Assembly: GCA_900767915.1 (NCBI GenBank)
Contig: CAAGAX010000037.1
Span: 6,634-70,633, forward strand
From: Acholeplasmatales bacterium
GTDB lineage: Bacteria > Bacillota_I > Bacilli_A > Acholeplasmatales > Anaeroplasmataceae
Direction of reading: 5' to 3'
Length of the DNA stretch: 64,000 bases
Shown here: positions 1 through 8,537 of the stretch, piece by piece
Position numbering within the stretch: position 1 is the first letter of the stretch
Layout of the letters: every line of letters begins with the position of its first letter
Program-made: the position numbers and the translations under genes
The notes under the pieces: model-generated
Told to the model about the DNA's origin: nothing
Database searches by the model: none
Seen by the model: the letters and a program-made list of their open reading frames with translations, nothing else

Positions 1-433
1 TCGCATTTGATATTATTATACCATTTAATTGCTTTCGAATACAATGCTCAAATACATAATTCAGGTTAAAAAGTAATTCTTCTGGATTTTTATAATTAAC
101 AAGCATCATCATTTCTTCATTAGGAAGATCATTATTTTTAACAATAACCTTAGCTACCTTCTTATATACTCTAATAGCTTCACTGCTTCTATCATCTAAG
201 GAAGTAACTATTGATAAGGACGGACTTTTTATAATTGCTACAATAGGCCAAATAACACCTAAAACAACTAATAAAAGTGTTAAACCATAAAAGGCTATTT
301 CTAAATAGATAGAAATATTACGTAGCTTTTCTCCTATATTTAATATTGATGATAATAAAATTAACGCAAATATAATTAAACTTGTAATTGCGATAATATA
401 AAACAAAAATCTAGATTTGCCCTTTTTCTTCAC
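1..433 (-). CDS. Membrane protein, C-terminal part outside the window
   Basis: An open frame starts at a GTG (431-433) with a GGAGG Shine-Dalgarno sequence about 7 bases upstream and runs off the left edge with no stop. The first 144 residues hold a short basic N-terminus, two hydrophobic segments at about 9-30 and 43-67, and then a soluble stretch with many charged residues. It overlaps the upstream DUF2156 gene by 23 bases, so the two are probably translationally coupled. The layout of two N-terminal membrane segments and a helical cytoplasmic part recalls DUF697/YcjF-like proteins, but the diagnostic half is missing and this is only a suggestion. Confidence 0.7.
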   Translation of the reverse strand, partial: MKKKGKSRFLFYIIAITSLIIFALILLSSILNIGEKLRNISIYLEIAFYGLTLLLVVLGVIWPIVAIIKSPSLSIVTSLDDRSSEAIRVYKKVAKVIVKNNDLPNEEMMMLVNYKNPEELLFNLNYVFEHCIRKQLNGIIISNA

Positions 434-1313
434 TGATGTTCCCTCCTAAATTAGTATAATATTCTTCAAGCTTTAAAGGATGGAGGCTATTAAATAAATC
501 TTCTTTATTAGAATCACCTAAATGGCATTCCATATTTACATATCTAGAATCTATAGAAATAACCTTAGCAGTTTGAGATATAGTTGTTTCTAATAGACCA
601 GGTTTATTTAAATATAATAAGGAATGAACATATCCAATATTCTTATTTGTATGAAAAATACTAATTGAATAAATTTCACCATTTTCATTTTGAATAATTA
701 AACATTTTAATTCTAATTCATATAAATGCTCCATAACCTGTTTTAACATATTTAATGATGGATAAAAATATGTATCCTTATTTCTAGATGAATCTTCAGT
801 TTGCCATATACTAATAAATTCTAATATTCTTGTAAAATCTTCCTTTTTTGCTAGTTTAAAGAAGACATCTTTATTTTCTTTATTAAATTTATTATATTTA
901 ATATAAAATGATTTTAATTCTTTAGTATTAAATAAAGCTAAAGAATCGACTGAATAAATATAATTAGTATATAATGGCATATTTTTAGTTTCAAAATTAT
1001 ATTTAATTCTAAGACTTTCAGCAATTCCAACAATTCTAAAATCTATACCATTTTCCCAAGCATCCTCTTTAATATTAAATAATGCCATTTTAAAATTACC
1101 TTTTCCAATTGGAGGGTAATAGCATAAGCCAATATCTGGTAATAATAGCCTTATGAAGCAAAAATCATTGTTAAAGCATATTTCAGGCTTATATAAATCT
1201 TTCCATATGAATAAATAAATAGGATCTAATTCACATAACCAAAAGTTGTATTCATAAATTACTCTTTTTAAATGTCTTATATCTAAAAATCCATATTTAT
1301 GAAAGTTTATCAC
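411..1313 (-). CDS. DUF2156 (phosphatidylglycerol lysyltransferase C-terminal-like) protein
   Basis: About 300 residues with the tandem acetyltransferase-like layout of the DUF2156 family. The N-terminal half has a sentence-like run of Trp/Tyr-rich segments. The middle carries the family pattern in which a Tyr-x-Tyr segment and a Lys-Glu-Leu-Lys segment precede a basic stretch, and the C-terminal half is a GNAT-like fold. Full MprF enzymes join this domain to a flippase; here it stands alone and has no membrane segment, so it is a soluble aminoacyl- or acyl-transferase of unknown acceptor. I place the start at the GTG ending at 1313, which has an AGGTGAT ribosome site about 5 bases upstream, rather than the GTG nine bases earlier that lies inside that site. 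It overlaps the end of the pectinesterase gene. Confidence 0.65.
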   Translation of the reverse strand: MINFHKYGFLDIRHLKRVIYEYNFWLCELDPIYLFIWKDLYKPEICFNNDFCFIRLLLPDIGLCYYPPIGKGNFKMALFNIKEDAWENGIDFRIVGIAESLRIKYNFETKNMPLYTNYIYSVDSLALFNTKELKSFYIKYNKFNKENKDVFFKLAKKEDFTRILEFISIWQTEDSSRNKDTYFYPSLNMLKQVMEHLYELELKCLIIQNENGEIYSISIFHTNKNIGYVHSLLYLNKPGLLETTISQTAKVISIDSRYVNMECHLGDSNKEDLFNSLHPLKLEEYYTNLGGNISEEKGQI

Positions 1314-2184
1314 TAATATCACCTACATTTTTCATTATTGAATTATATAATAAATCATCATTATTAAAATTTATTAGATTATTGTTTATATAGGAATTTT
1401 TAATAAATAATTTTCCTTCCTTTAAATCCTCTTTATGCATTTTAATAACATTCATATTAATATTTCCAGTGAAAATACATTCAATAAATGAAGCAATTGG
1501 TTCAATAGGTAATAGTGATTTATTAGGAAACCACCATCTACCTAAATAAGTTTCTGTATCTACATCCTTAGTAAAATTACATTTAATAAAAACTAAGCCT
1601 AATGAATTATTATTATAAGTATTAGGAGCTATATAATAGCTTTTATAACTCTTTTTTGCAAATATTTCACAATTAATAAAAAAACAATCTGCAGATCCAA
1701 AAACAAAATCAACATCACCCTCAATATAAGAATTTATAATATAATTATTTTTTCCATAATCAACATATAATGTATCTTGATTTCCAATGAATCTACAATT
1801 TTTTACAAATAAATTTGATATTTCTGATTTAAAGGCAACAGCCTGTCTTCCAAATTTATCATTTAATCCGTCATCATAAGAATTAATTACTGTAACATTT
1901 TCCATATGAAAGTTATTTGCAGTAGATGAAATAGTTAATGTAGCACTTCCAGTTGTTCCATATTTTTTTATACCATCTCCACCAAGCTCATATGGAATTA
2001 TAGAACTATTATTTGCGTTAAAATTAATTTTTGAATTACTTCTTCCTTTTATTGTTAAATTAGGAGTTTTAATTACAAGCTTTTCAAAATATTCTATATC
2101 ATCTAAATATATAATATCATATTCTTTAGCTTGAGCTAAAGCATCAGCTAATGTTAGTTTACTTTTTTTTAAATCAATAATCAT
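1297..2184 (-). CDS. Pectinesterase family protein (cytoplasmic)
   Basis: A 295-residue right-handed parallel beta-helix protein of carbohydrate esterase family 8. It removes methyl esters from homogalacturonan. All the family's active-site positions are visible: Gln114 in a QAVA motif, Gln136 and Asp137 in QDTL, Asp159 in VDFVFG, and Arg216 in LGRWW. There is no signal peptide: the start MIIDLKKS leads straight into the fold, so the enzyme should act on oligogalacturonides inside the cell. The start has a GAGGTAG ribosome site 5-6 bases upstream. It is followed by the overlapping DUF2156 gene. No pectate lyase, polygalacturonase or uronate transporter lies nearby. Confidence 0.88.
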   Translation of the reverse strand: MIIDLKKSKLTLADALAQAKEYDIIYLDDIEYFEKLVIKTPNLTIKGRSNSKINFNANNSSIIPYELGGDGIKKYGTTGSATLTISSTANNFHMENVTVINSYDDGLNDKFGRQAVAFKSEISNLFVKNCRFIGNQDTLYVDYGKNNYIINSYIEGDVDFVFGSADCFFINCEIFAKKSYKSYYIAPNTYNNNSLGLVFIKCNFTKDVDTETYLGRWWFPNKSLLPIEPIASFIECIFTGNINMNVIKMHKEDLKEGKLFIKNSYINNNLINFNNDDLLYNSIMKNVGDISDKLS

Positions 2185-2203
2185 AATATCTACCTCAAGT
2201 AAA

Positions 2204-2209
2204 ATTATA
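2204..2209 (-). promoter_or_regulatory. Putative -10 box for the pectinesterase gene
   Basis: A TATAAT hexamer on the minus strand lies about 20 bases upstream of the start codon. No convincing -35 box is seen at 17 bases, so this is a weak call. Confidence 0.35.
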
Positions 2210-2240
2210 TTCTATTTAGAATAAAAAGAAAAGCATTTTA

Positions 2241-2310
2241 ATAAAATAAAATTAACCTCATTTCATATTCGATTTCTCGAGTATATGATTTGAGGTTAAT
2301 TTTATTTTAT
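2241..2310 (-). terminator. Long hairpin terminator after potD
   Basis: An 18-base inverted repeat (2243-2260 with 2291-2308) ending in a T-rich tract lies just after the potD stop. The loop itself contains a second imperfect repeat (CATAT..TCGA with TCGA..ATATG), so the whole element can fold into one stem of nearly 30 pairs. It should end the pot operon, and its symmetry lets it work in both directions. Confidence 0.8.
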
Positions 2311-2320
2311 ATTTTTTTAT

Positions 2321-3715
2321 TTATGCTCTTGCATTATTAAATGTAGTATTAATACTATTAATATAGGTTCTAGGGAAGGAAGCTAAAATATTTCCCTTTA
2401 CAACATCCTTATCATAATATTTACCAAAGGCAATGCTAGTTGCGTAATCATAAATAATTGAATAAAGTGTAGTATCACTTATGGAATTAGATTTAATTTC
2501 ATCATTAAATAAATCTTCATCATCATTTGTAAGAGTTATTAATTCTTCTTTTTCTGGATTACTATACTTCAAATTAATGATTTTATTATATACAGACAAA
2601 TATGGAGTATTATAATCTACATAATAGGTATTACTATATGCAGGAGTATATTCTTCTCCATTAACAGTGACAGAATTTGATATCATAAAGTCTATAAATT
2701 TATGAGCTAATTCAGGATTACTAGATTGATTAGATATTACTAAATTATCACAAAAAGCTATTGTATCATTTGGAATAAATAAGTCAAAGCCAATAGAATA
2801 TGTATTATTACCTTTTTGATATTTTCCATCATCCTTTGTAATTTCAGTTAAGACATTAATTAATTCATCTATATTTGCATCCTTATTTATATAGGCATTT
2901 AATGTTGTTTCTGTAGCTTTTTCACAATAATAATATAGGAAATCTCCTGTCCACATAAATCCAACATCAATGTTACCAGCTACAATATCTTTTTTTATAT
3001 TATCAGTACCCCATGCATCAAATTTCATATTTTTTACTAAATCTTTAATTTGAGCTAATTTTGATGAAGGTAGCTCCTCATTAGTATTAAAATCTAATCC
3101 TAAATTCTCAAAATACTTACATGCAGCATAATAAGAATGAATACTTGAATCATACATAGCTATTTTTGTATTTTGTGGTGTTTTACTTCTATCAAATAAA
3201 ATACTCCATGAATTCTTTTCATTTTTGATAACATTTTCAAGGTTTTCTACTTTTGTTGAATACATAATTCCCCATGTACCACACAAATAAGGAATTGCAT
3301 AGTCTCTAATAGTTTCATTTTCTTTATCATACTCTAATGTTTTATTATGCATTTCATTAAATATCGAACGAACTGGAGCAATAATTTCTTGGTCTTTATA
3401 AGCAGTAAGCCCATATTTATCAAAATCAATCTTTAATAGCATATTATTATGATACATCTTTTCAACCATATAATCACTTGGGCATATTACATCATATACA
3501 GTAGTACCAGCTCTAACCTTTGAATAAAAAATCTCATTGCTGTCACCTAAATCCATAACAACATCACAATTATATTTTTTTTCAAATGCAGATATTAATG
3601 ATTCATCAATATATTCTCCCCAATTAAGAAATAATAGCTTTTCTCTAAGTGAGCAGGAAGTAAAAGTAATTAAAGAAATAAATATTAAAAGTATACTACT
3701 TATTTTTTTTCTCAT
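2321..3715 (-). CDS. potD: Spermidine/putrescine ABC transporter, substrate-binding lipoprotein PotD
   Basis: A 464-residue extracellular solute-binding protein. The N-terminus is a lipoprotein signal: basic start, hydrophobic core, and a lipobox ending at Cys21, so the protein is anchored to the outer face of the membrane. After it comes the PotD signature (LNWGEYID, then Asp-Val-Val-Met-Asp and a YDVICPSDYMVEKM stretch) that forms the polyamine cleft. It is about 100 residues longer than E. coli PotD, mostly in the middle. It is last in potA-potB-potC-potD, overlapping potC by 20 bases, and a strong hairpin follows its stop. Polyamine specificity is inferred from the gene set, not from binding residues. 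Confidence 0.9.
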   Translation of the reverse strand: MRKKISSILLIFISLITFTSCSLREKLLFLNWGEYIDESLISAFEKKYNCDVVMDLGDSNEIFYSKVRAGTTVYDVICPSDYMVEKMYHNNMLLKIDFDKYGLTAYKDQEIIAPVRSIFNEMHNKTLEYDKENETIRDYAIPYLCGTWGIMYSTKVENLENVIKNEKNSWSILFDRSKTPQNTKIAMYDSSIHSYYAACKYFENLGLDFNTNEELPSSKLAQIKDLVKNMKFDAWGTDNIKKDIVAGNIDVGFMWTGDFLYYYCEKATETTLNAYINKDANIDELINVLTEITKDDGKYQKGNNTYSIGFDLFIPNDTIAFCDNLVISNQSSNPELAHKFIDFMISNSVTVNGEEYTPAYSNTYYVDYNTPYLSVYNKIINLKYSNPEKEELITLTNDDEDLFNDEIKSNSISDTTLYSIIYDYATSIAFGKYYDKDVVKGNILASFPRTYINSINTTFNNARA

Positions 3716-4592
3716 GACCTATTCTTCCTTTCATAATATTATAAAAAACAATTACAACTATCATTAATAAGGTTAAAGCGGTTGAAAAGGCATAAACACC
3801 TGGAAATAGAGATTTCTTTCCAATTGAAGAATAAATCCAAATTGATAATGTATTATAGCCATTACCAGTTGTAAAATAACCAACAACGAAATCCTCAAAG
3901 GAAATTGTGAATGCTAAAATCATTCCAGAAAAAATTCCGCCTCTAATTGCAGGAATAATTACCTTAATGATTGATTTAAAAGGCTTTATACCTAAATCCA
4001 TTGAAGCCTCTAGCATATTTGGATCTATCTCTTTCATCTTAGGTAATACTGATAAGAAAATATAAGGCAATATAAAATAGATATGAGCTATTAAAATAGT
4101 CCAAAAGCCAAATATATGGTTATTGATTGGTAGTAATGCAGAAAAGACAAGCATTAAGGAAATACCTGTTACAATATCAGCATTTAATAAAGGAATATTA
4201 TTTAATAATGCTAATCTAGCTTTTACCTTTGGAGGTAAAAAATAAGCTCCTATCGCAAAGAAGGTACCTAATACAGTAGCAATCAATGTAGCTAGTATAC
4301 TTGTTTGAAAGGTATTTATTATAGAATCATTTAATGTTCTTTTGTCAAACATATGGATATAATTTGAAAAAGTGAAGGATTCAAATTGAGTTGTTGAATC
4401 TGATGAATTAAATGATTGAATTGCGATAATAACTACTGCAAAATATAACATAAAGATGGCAAATATAAGTAAAATATTACTTATTATTTTCCAAGATATT
4501 TTTAAGGCCTTATGCTCCTTAAAACCATATTCCTCTATTGTAGCTCTTACATAGTCATTAGGATTATAAGGACGTATTTCTTCATTCATCAT
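3696..4592 (-). CDS. potC: Spermidine/putrescine ABC transporter permease PotC
   Basis: A 298-residue inner-membrane permease with about six hydrophobic segments. The cytoplasmic EAA loop that docks on the ATPase is visible as EASMDLGIKPFKSIIKVIIP near residue 195. The N-terminal 35 residues before the first membrane segment are polar and longer than usual. It overlaps potB by four bases and potD by 20, consistent with one transcript and coupled translation. It pairs with PotB to form the channel for polyamine import. Confidence 0.9.
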   Translation of the reverse strand: MMNEEIRPYNPNDYVRATIEEYGFKEHKALKISWKIISNILLIFAIFMLYFAVVIIAIQSFNSSDSTTQFESFTFSNYIHMFDKRTLNDSIINTFQTSILATLIATVLGTFFAIGAYFLPPKVKARLALLNNIPLLNADIVTGISLMLVFSALLPINNHIFGFWTILIAHIYFILPYIFLSVLPKMKEIDPNMLEASMDLGIKPFKSIIKVIIPAIRGGIFSGMILAFTISFEDFVVGYFTTGNGYNTLSIWIYSSIGKKSLFPGVYAFSTALTLLMIVVIVFYNIMKGRIGHEKKNK

Positions 4593-5452
4593 AGTAATGT
4601 TTCTCCTTCCTTATCAACCTTATTAACTATCATAATTGAACCAAGAATAATTATTAATATTACAACAGCTAATACTGAGCCTTGATTATAAGACATATTA
4701 ATGAAGTTTTGTTCAATAATGTTACCTATAAGAATAATGTTACCATCACCTAAAACCTTAGGTATAGCAAATCCAGATAAGCATGGTAATAATACCATTA
4801 TAGAGCCTGAAACAATGCCTTTACTTGATAATGGAACAACTACCTTCCAGAATTTTTTAAAATCTGTACAGCCTAAATCTAAAGCAGCTTCATGTAATAA
4901 TGGATCTATTTTTTCTAATGATGTATAAATAGGTAATACAATAAAAGGTAAATAGGTAAATACCATACCTAAAATTACCGCAAAATCAGTTCCAATAATA
5001 TTAATTCCTTTTATTCCTATTAAAGATGAAATAATATTATTCTCCTTAAACATTGAAGCTAAAGCATTAATTCTTAATAAGAAATTAGTCCACATAGGAA
5101 GAATTAATAAAATTAATATTAAATATTTATTTTTAAATTTAGATTTATATAATGAATAGGCAACTAAATATCCAAAGAAAATACAAATCGCAGTTGTTAT
5201 AAAGGAATATTTAATTGAATTAAAAAAAGCAATTATAGTTGATGTTTCTGTTAAAATTGAAAAATTAGAAATAGAAAAGCTCATTCCGTCAAATCTTGTA
5301 CCCTCAGTATCAACAAACATTAAAAATACCATTATTATCATTGGTAATACTGCAAGAACATATAACCATATTAAATATGGTCTAGCAAGCTTATCTAAAC
5401 TATGAGCATTTTGATGAGCTGGTTTTACTCTATTGGCACTATTTTTTTGCAT
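4589..5452 (-). CDS. potB: Spermidine/putrescine ABC transporter permease PotB
   Basis: About 287 residues with six membrane segments and an EAA loop (EAALDLGCTDFKKFWKVVVP) near residue 190. I choose the ATG at 5450-5452, which has an AAGGTGG ribosome site 7-8 bases upstream. The earlier in-frame codons at 5476 lie before that site. The gene begins inside the 3' end of potA (28-base overlap) and ends overlapping potC, so it is translationally coupled on both sides. Product is the membrane half that partners PotC. Confidence 0.9.
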   Translation of the reverse strand: MQKNSANRVKPAHQNAHSLDKLARPYLIWLYVLAVLPMIIMVFLMFVDTEGTRFDGMSFSISNFSILTETSTIIAFFNSIKYSFITTAICIFFGYLVAYSLYKSKFKNKYLILILLILPMWTNFLLRINALASMFKENNIISSLIGIKGINIIGTDFAVILGMVFTYLPFIVLPIYTSLEKIDPLLHEAALDLGCTDFKKFWKVVVPLSSKGIVSGSIMVLLPCLSGFAIPKVLGDGNIILIGNIIEQNFINMSYNQGSVLAVVILIIILGSIMIVNKVDKEGETLL

Positions 5453-6615
5453 GAGCCATCCACCTTCATCAAGCATATTTCATATGGGTCAACAGTTAAG
5501 CCGACATGCTCTCCTGTTTTTACATCCTCATATGTATGAACAACATATTCTGTACCTTCAATATCAACACAAAGCTCATAATGAACACCTTTGAATATTG
5601 ATGATGTAACAAATCCTACAACCTTAGCCTTTTCAATTGGTACAACATCCCAATCCTCTGGTCTAATAACAACATCAACATGCTCATCAATATCAAATTC
5701 ATATCCTAATACAGGGAAATCCTGTCCTAAGAAATGAACAACATTTTTAGCTACATATATACCATTCATAATATTAGATTCACCAATAAAATTAGCTACA
5801 TATCTATTTACTGGTTCATTATATATATCCTTTGGTGTTCCCATTTGCTGAATTATGCCATCCTTCATAACAATAATTCTATCACTCATTACCATTGCTT
5901 CTTCTTGATCATGAGTTACAAATATGAATGTTATTCCTAGATTTCTTTGCATTTCCTTTAATTCATATTGCATGTTTTGTCTAAGCTTTAAATCTAGTGC
6001 TGAAAGTGGTTCATCAAGTAAAAGAATTTTTGGTTTTAAAATAATAGCACGAGCAATTGCTACTCTTTGCATTTGTCCACCTGAAATTTTATCAATACTT
6101 CTTTTTTCAAATCCAGATAGATTAACCATTTTTAAAGCATTCTCAACAGCTTCTTTGATGTGAGCCTTTAATACTCTGTTAATGTCAAAGTAATTAACAC
6201 TTTTAGTATCTTTTTTAGCTCCTCTTCTTATTTTTTCTTCAATCGCTTCTTCTTTGATTTTATCAATACCGCCAAAAAAATTAATAATAAATTTTCTACC
6301 ACGGTTTGTCAAACCAAATGCTACATTATCAAAGACATTTAAATGTGGAAATAATGCATATCTTTGGAATACTGTATTAATAGGTCTTGCATAAGCAGGA
6401 AGATCATTAATAATTTTTCCATTAACAATAATTTCCCCTGAATTAGGATACTCAAATCCTCCTATCATTCTTAGAGTGGTAGTTTTACCACATCCAGAAG
6501 GTCCTAGTAGAGTTACAAACTCATTTTCATAGATGTTCAAATTAAGTCCATCTACTACACAATTGTCACCATAGTATTTAACTATGTTGTGCAATTCGAT
6601 AAGTGGTTTTGCCAA
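5425..6615 (-). CDS. potA: Spermidine/putrescine ABC transporter ATPase PotA
   Basis: A 396-residue ABC ATPase with Walker A GPSGCGKTT (38-46), Q-loop Gln84, signature ISGGQ (177-181), Walker B LLLDEP (198-203) and a C-terminal TOBE domain. Between the Q-loop and the signature lies an extra Lys/Ile-rich stretch of roughly 40 residues (about 105-148) absent from E. coli PotA and reminiscent of the enlarged PotA of Mollicutes. The only usable start in frame is TTG (6613-6615), because a TAA lies just upstream, and no good ribosome site precedes it. A well-placed leader ORF overlaps this start in another frame (see 6578-6655), so expression may depend on coupling. It is first of potABCD. Confidence 0.9.
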   Translation of the reverse strand: MAKPLIELHNIVKYYGDNCVVDGLNLNIYENEFVTLLGPSGCGKTTTLRMIGGFEYPNSGEIIVNGKIINDLPAYARPINTVFQRYALFPHLNVFDNVAFGLTNRGRKFIINFFGGIDKIKEEAIEEKIRRGAKKDTKSVNYFDINRVLKAHIKEAVENALKMVNLSGFEKRSIDKISGGQMQRVAIARAIILKPKILLLDEPLSALDLKLRQNMQYELKEMQRNLGITFIFVTHDQEEAMVMSDRIIVMKDGIIQQMGTPKDIYNEPVNRYVANFIGESNIMNGIYVAKNVVHFLGQDFPVLGYEFDIDEHVDVVIRPEDWDVVPIEKAKVVGFVTSSIFKGVHYELCVDIEGTEYVVHTYEDVKTGEHVGLTVDPYEICLMKVDGSCKKIVPIE

Positions 6616-6655
6616 CGCTGTTTACCGAATCAGAAAGAGTAATCCTCTTTCTCAT
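6578..6655 (-). CDS. Putative 25-codon leader ORF overlapping the potA start
   Basis: An ATG at 6653-6655 has a strong AAAGGA ribosome site exactly 5 bases upstream. The frame runs 25 codons to a TAA at 6578-6580, ending 36 bases inside potA in a different frame. The peptide begins MRKRITLSDS. Its RNA includes a small hairpin (AGAAAGAG paired with CTCTTTCT, 6632-6652). Because potA itself starts at a TTG without a clear ribosome site, translation of this leader may control potA. A sequencing frameshift that joins the two frames cannot be excluded. Confidence 0.45.
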   Translation of the reverse strand: MRKRITLSDSVNSVGKTTYRIAQHS

Positions 6656-6773
6656 TTTTTTCCTTTCCAAAAAAATATTAATTTATTTTTTCATTGGCTT
6701 GTAACTGGTTAAAAATAATCACCTTTAACTCCCCAAAAATGTCTAAAGATATTCATAACTTTAAACGAATTTT

Positions 6774-6801
6774 ATTATATACTTTATTTCAAAATATGCA
6801 A
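6774..6801 (-). promoter_or_regulatory. Promoter for potABCD
   Basis: TTGCAT (6796-6801) and TATAAT (6774-6779) are separated by 16 bases on the minus strand. Transcription from here would give a leader of about 150 bases before potA. Confidence 0.6.
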
Positions 6802-6855
6802 TACTTTTTTCTTAAAAATAAAAGATAATTTTTTGGGAATTTTTTTGAAAATTAA

Positions 6856-6893
6856 AAACAAAAAAAGTATTTTCTAGCAAAAGAAAATACCTA
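6856..6893 (-). terminator. Terminator after the esterase gene
   Basis: An inverted repeat GTATTTTC/GAAAATAC (6867-6874 and 6883-6890) is followed on the minus strand by a run of T. It lies directly after the esterase stop codon. Confidence 0.75.
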
Positions 6894-6899
6894 TATTAC

Positions 6900-7649
6900 T
6901 CAATCTAAAATATGATACATAAAATGAGGAGTTTGCTCAAGCCAGCTAGGCCAATCATGAGGATGCTCATATCCCCAATAATCTATCCAAGCAGGAACTC
7001 CTAATCTTTTAAATTCATAATCTATAGCTTTAGTATCATTAAGACAATCACTTTCATAGTTTCCTTGACCTACGCATATAATAATACGAGATTTTTTATA
7101 TAAATCAACATAATGATGGTTATAATCCATATTTTTTAAAGAATCAATAGGTGAATTTAAAAACATTAAATCATCACAATAATTATGAATAAAAAAATTA
7201 GATCTATATATTCCTGATAAGGCTAATACAGAATCAAAAATATCAGGTCTTCTTATAAAGAAGTTAACCGCATGATAGGCTCCCATAGAAACACCGTAAG
7301 TCATTATGCCTGAATTATTATAAATATTAGGATTAATATCATAAATCCTATTTACAAATTCTTCTACTATATAGCGGTAATATAATTCTTGATGATAAAT
7401 TCTATCTCTTGGATTCATCCAATCTGCACTATATGACTCTAAATCCATACTATCAACACAAAATACTTGAATTTTTCCATTTTCTATATACCACTCAATA
7501 GAATTAATTATACCTCTATTCTCATAATCATAAAATCTTCCATTTTGACTAGGAAAAAAAATACATGGCTTTCCACTATGACCATAAACCTTAAATTCCA
7601 TATCTCTATTTAATATTTTACTAAATTCCTTATAATATTCTACCCTCAT
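6900..7649 (-). CDS. Alpha/beta-hydrolase esterase
   Basis: A 249-residue cytoplasmic protein of the putative esterase family (esterase D-like alpha/beta hydrolases). The nucleophile elbow is GVSMG with Ser121, and the likely catalytic His is in EHPHDW near residue 229-231 close to the C-terminus. The start overlaps the end of the serine acetyltransferase gene by 20 bases, so the two are made from one transcript. The substrate is not evident; an acetyl-ester removed from a sugar or from an amino acid is possible. No signal peptide is present. Confidence 0.75.
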   Translation of the reverse strand: MRVEYYKEFSKILNRDMEFKVYGHSGKPCIFFPSQNGRFYDYENRGIINSIEWYIENGKIQVFCVDSMDLESYSADWMNPRDRIYHQELYYRYIVEEFVNRIYDINPNIYNNSGIMTYGVSMGAYHAVNFFIRRPDIFDSVLALSGIYRSNFFIHNYCDDLMFLNSPIDSLKNMDYNHHYVDLYKKSRIIICVGQGNYESDCLNDTKAIDYEFKRLGVPAWIDYWGYEHPHDWPSWLEQTPHFMYHILD

Positions 7650-8418
7650 TACTAGTACCTCTCACAATTTCATTTTCTTCTACATTTCTACTTATAATTA
7701 AGGATGCCCCTACAATTGCACCTTTTTTAATAATTACATCACCTAAAATAGATGAATTTGAAGAAATAATTACATTATCCTCAATAGTGGGATGTCTTTT
7801 TTTTCCTCTAAGCTCACTAATATTAGTAATTTTTTTAGATCCTAAAGTTACACCATGAAATAGCTTTACATTATTTCCGATTATTGTCGTTTCACCTATC
7901 ACTATTCCAGTTCCATGATCTATTACAAATCCATAGCCTATTTTAGCCTTTGGATTTATGTCAATTCCAGAAATTGAATGAATATATTCTGAAATAATTT
8001 TTGGTAATATATTTACCCTTAATAAATCTAGTTTATTAGATACTCTATAGCCTAATATCGCATAAAATGGTAGTGATGATAAAATGAATTCTTTTTTATC
8101 AATTATTGATGGTTCACTATTTAAATAGTGATTTAAATCTAAATATAAATATTTTTCTATTTCGATTAAAGCTTCATCAAATGAATTAATAATTTTTGTT
8201 CTTTCATCACCTATATAATCTAATCTAATTAAAAAGCTGTTTAAAATAGAATTTATTTTATTTAAAGAATCAATGACATCAATATGCTTATAGTAATCAC
8301 TAAATATTAAAAACTTAATTTTTAATAAAAATTCATTAATTTCCATATTTGAAATATAGTTATATTTTTGAAATTTATTCTCTTTTTTACTCAACCACAA
8401 TTTAATATTACTATTCAT
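7630..8418 (-). CDS. cysE: Serine O-acetyltransferase (EpsC/CysE-type)
   Basis: A 262-residue protein with a helical N-terminal half and a left-handed beta-helix of hexapeptide repeats from about residue 150. The serine acetyltransferase signature is clear: DHGTGIVIGET followed by VTLG and KRHPTIEDN. The family makes O-acetylserine, the precursor of cysteine, from serine and acetyl-CoA. The N-terminus matches the longer EpsC-type arrangement. No cysteine synthase gene lies in this window. The gene is transcribed leftward and is followed by the overlapping esterase, and it is divergent from the fumarase operon. Confidence 0.82.
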   Translation of the reverse strand: MNSNIKLWLSKKENKFQKYNYISNMEINEFLLKIKFLIFSDYYKHIDVIDSLNKINSILNSFLIRLDYIGDERTKIINSFDEALIEIEKYLYLDLNHYLNSEPSIIDKKEFILSSLPFYAILGYRVSNKLDLLRVNILPKIISEYIHSISGIDINPKAKIGYGFVIDHGTGIVIGETTIIGNNVKLFHGVTLGSKKITNISELRGKKRHPTIEDNVIISSNSSILGDVIIKKGAIVGASLIISRNVEENEIVRGTSNEGRIL

Positions 8419-8514
8419 TAAATCACTCCAATGTGGCCTATACTTATTATATGCTAAGAGTGAAAATAAATAAATATATTTTCTTTTTTTCTTTAAAAAA
8501 AATAGTATTCATTG

Positions 8515-8520
8515 TATAAT
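8515..8520 (+). promoter_or_regulatory. -10 box for the fumarase-malic enzyme operon
   Basis: TATAAT lies 17 bases before the chosen ATG, with a weak TTTAAA at the -35 distance. The transcript leader would be very short but still holds the GAGG ribosome site. Confidence 0.4.
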
Positions 8521-8537
8521 TCTAATGAGGTATGGTT

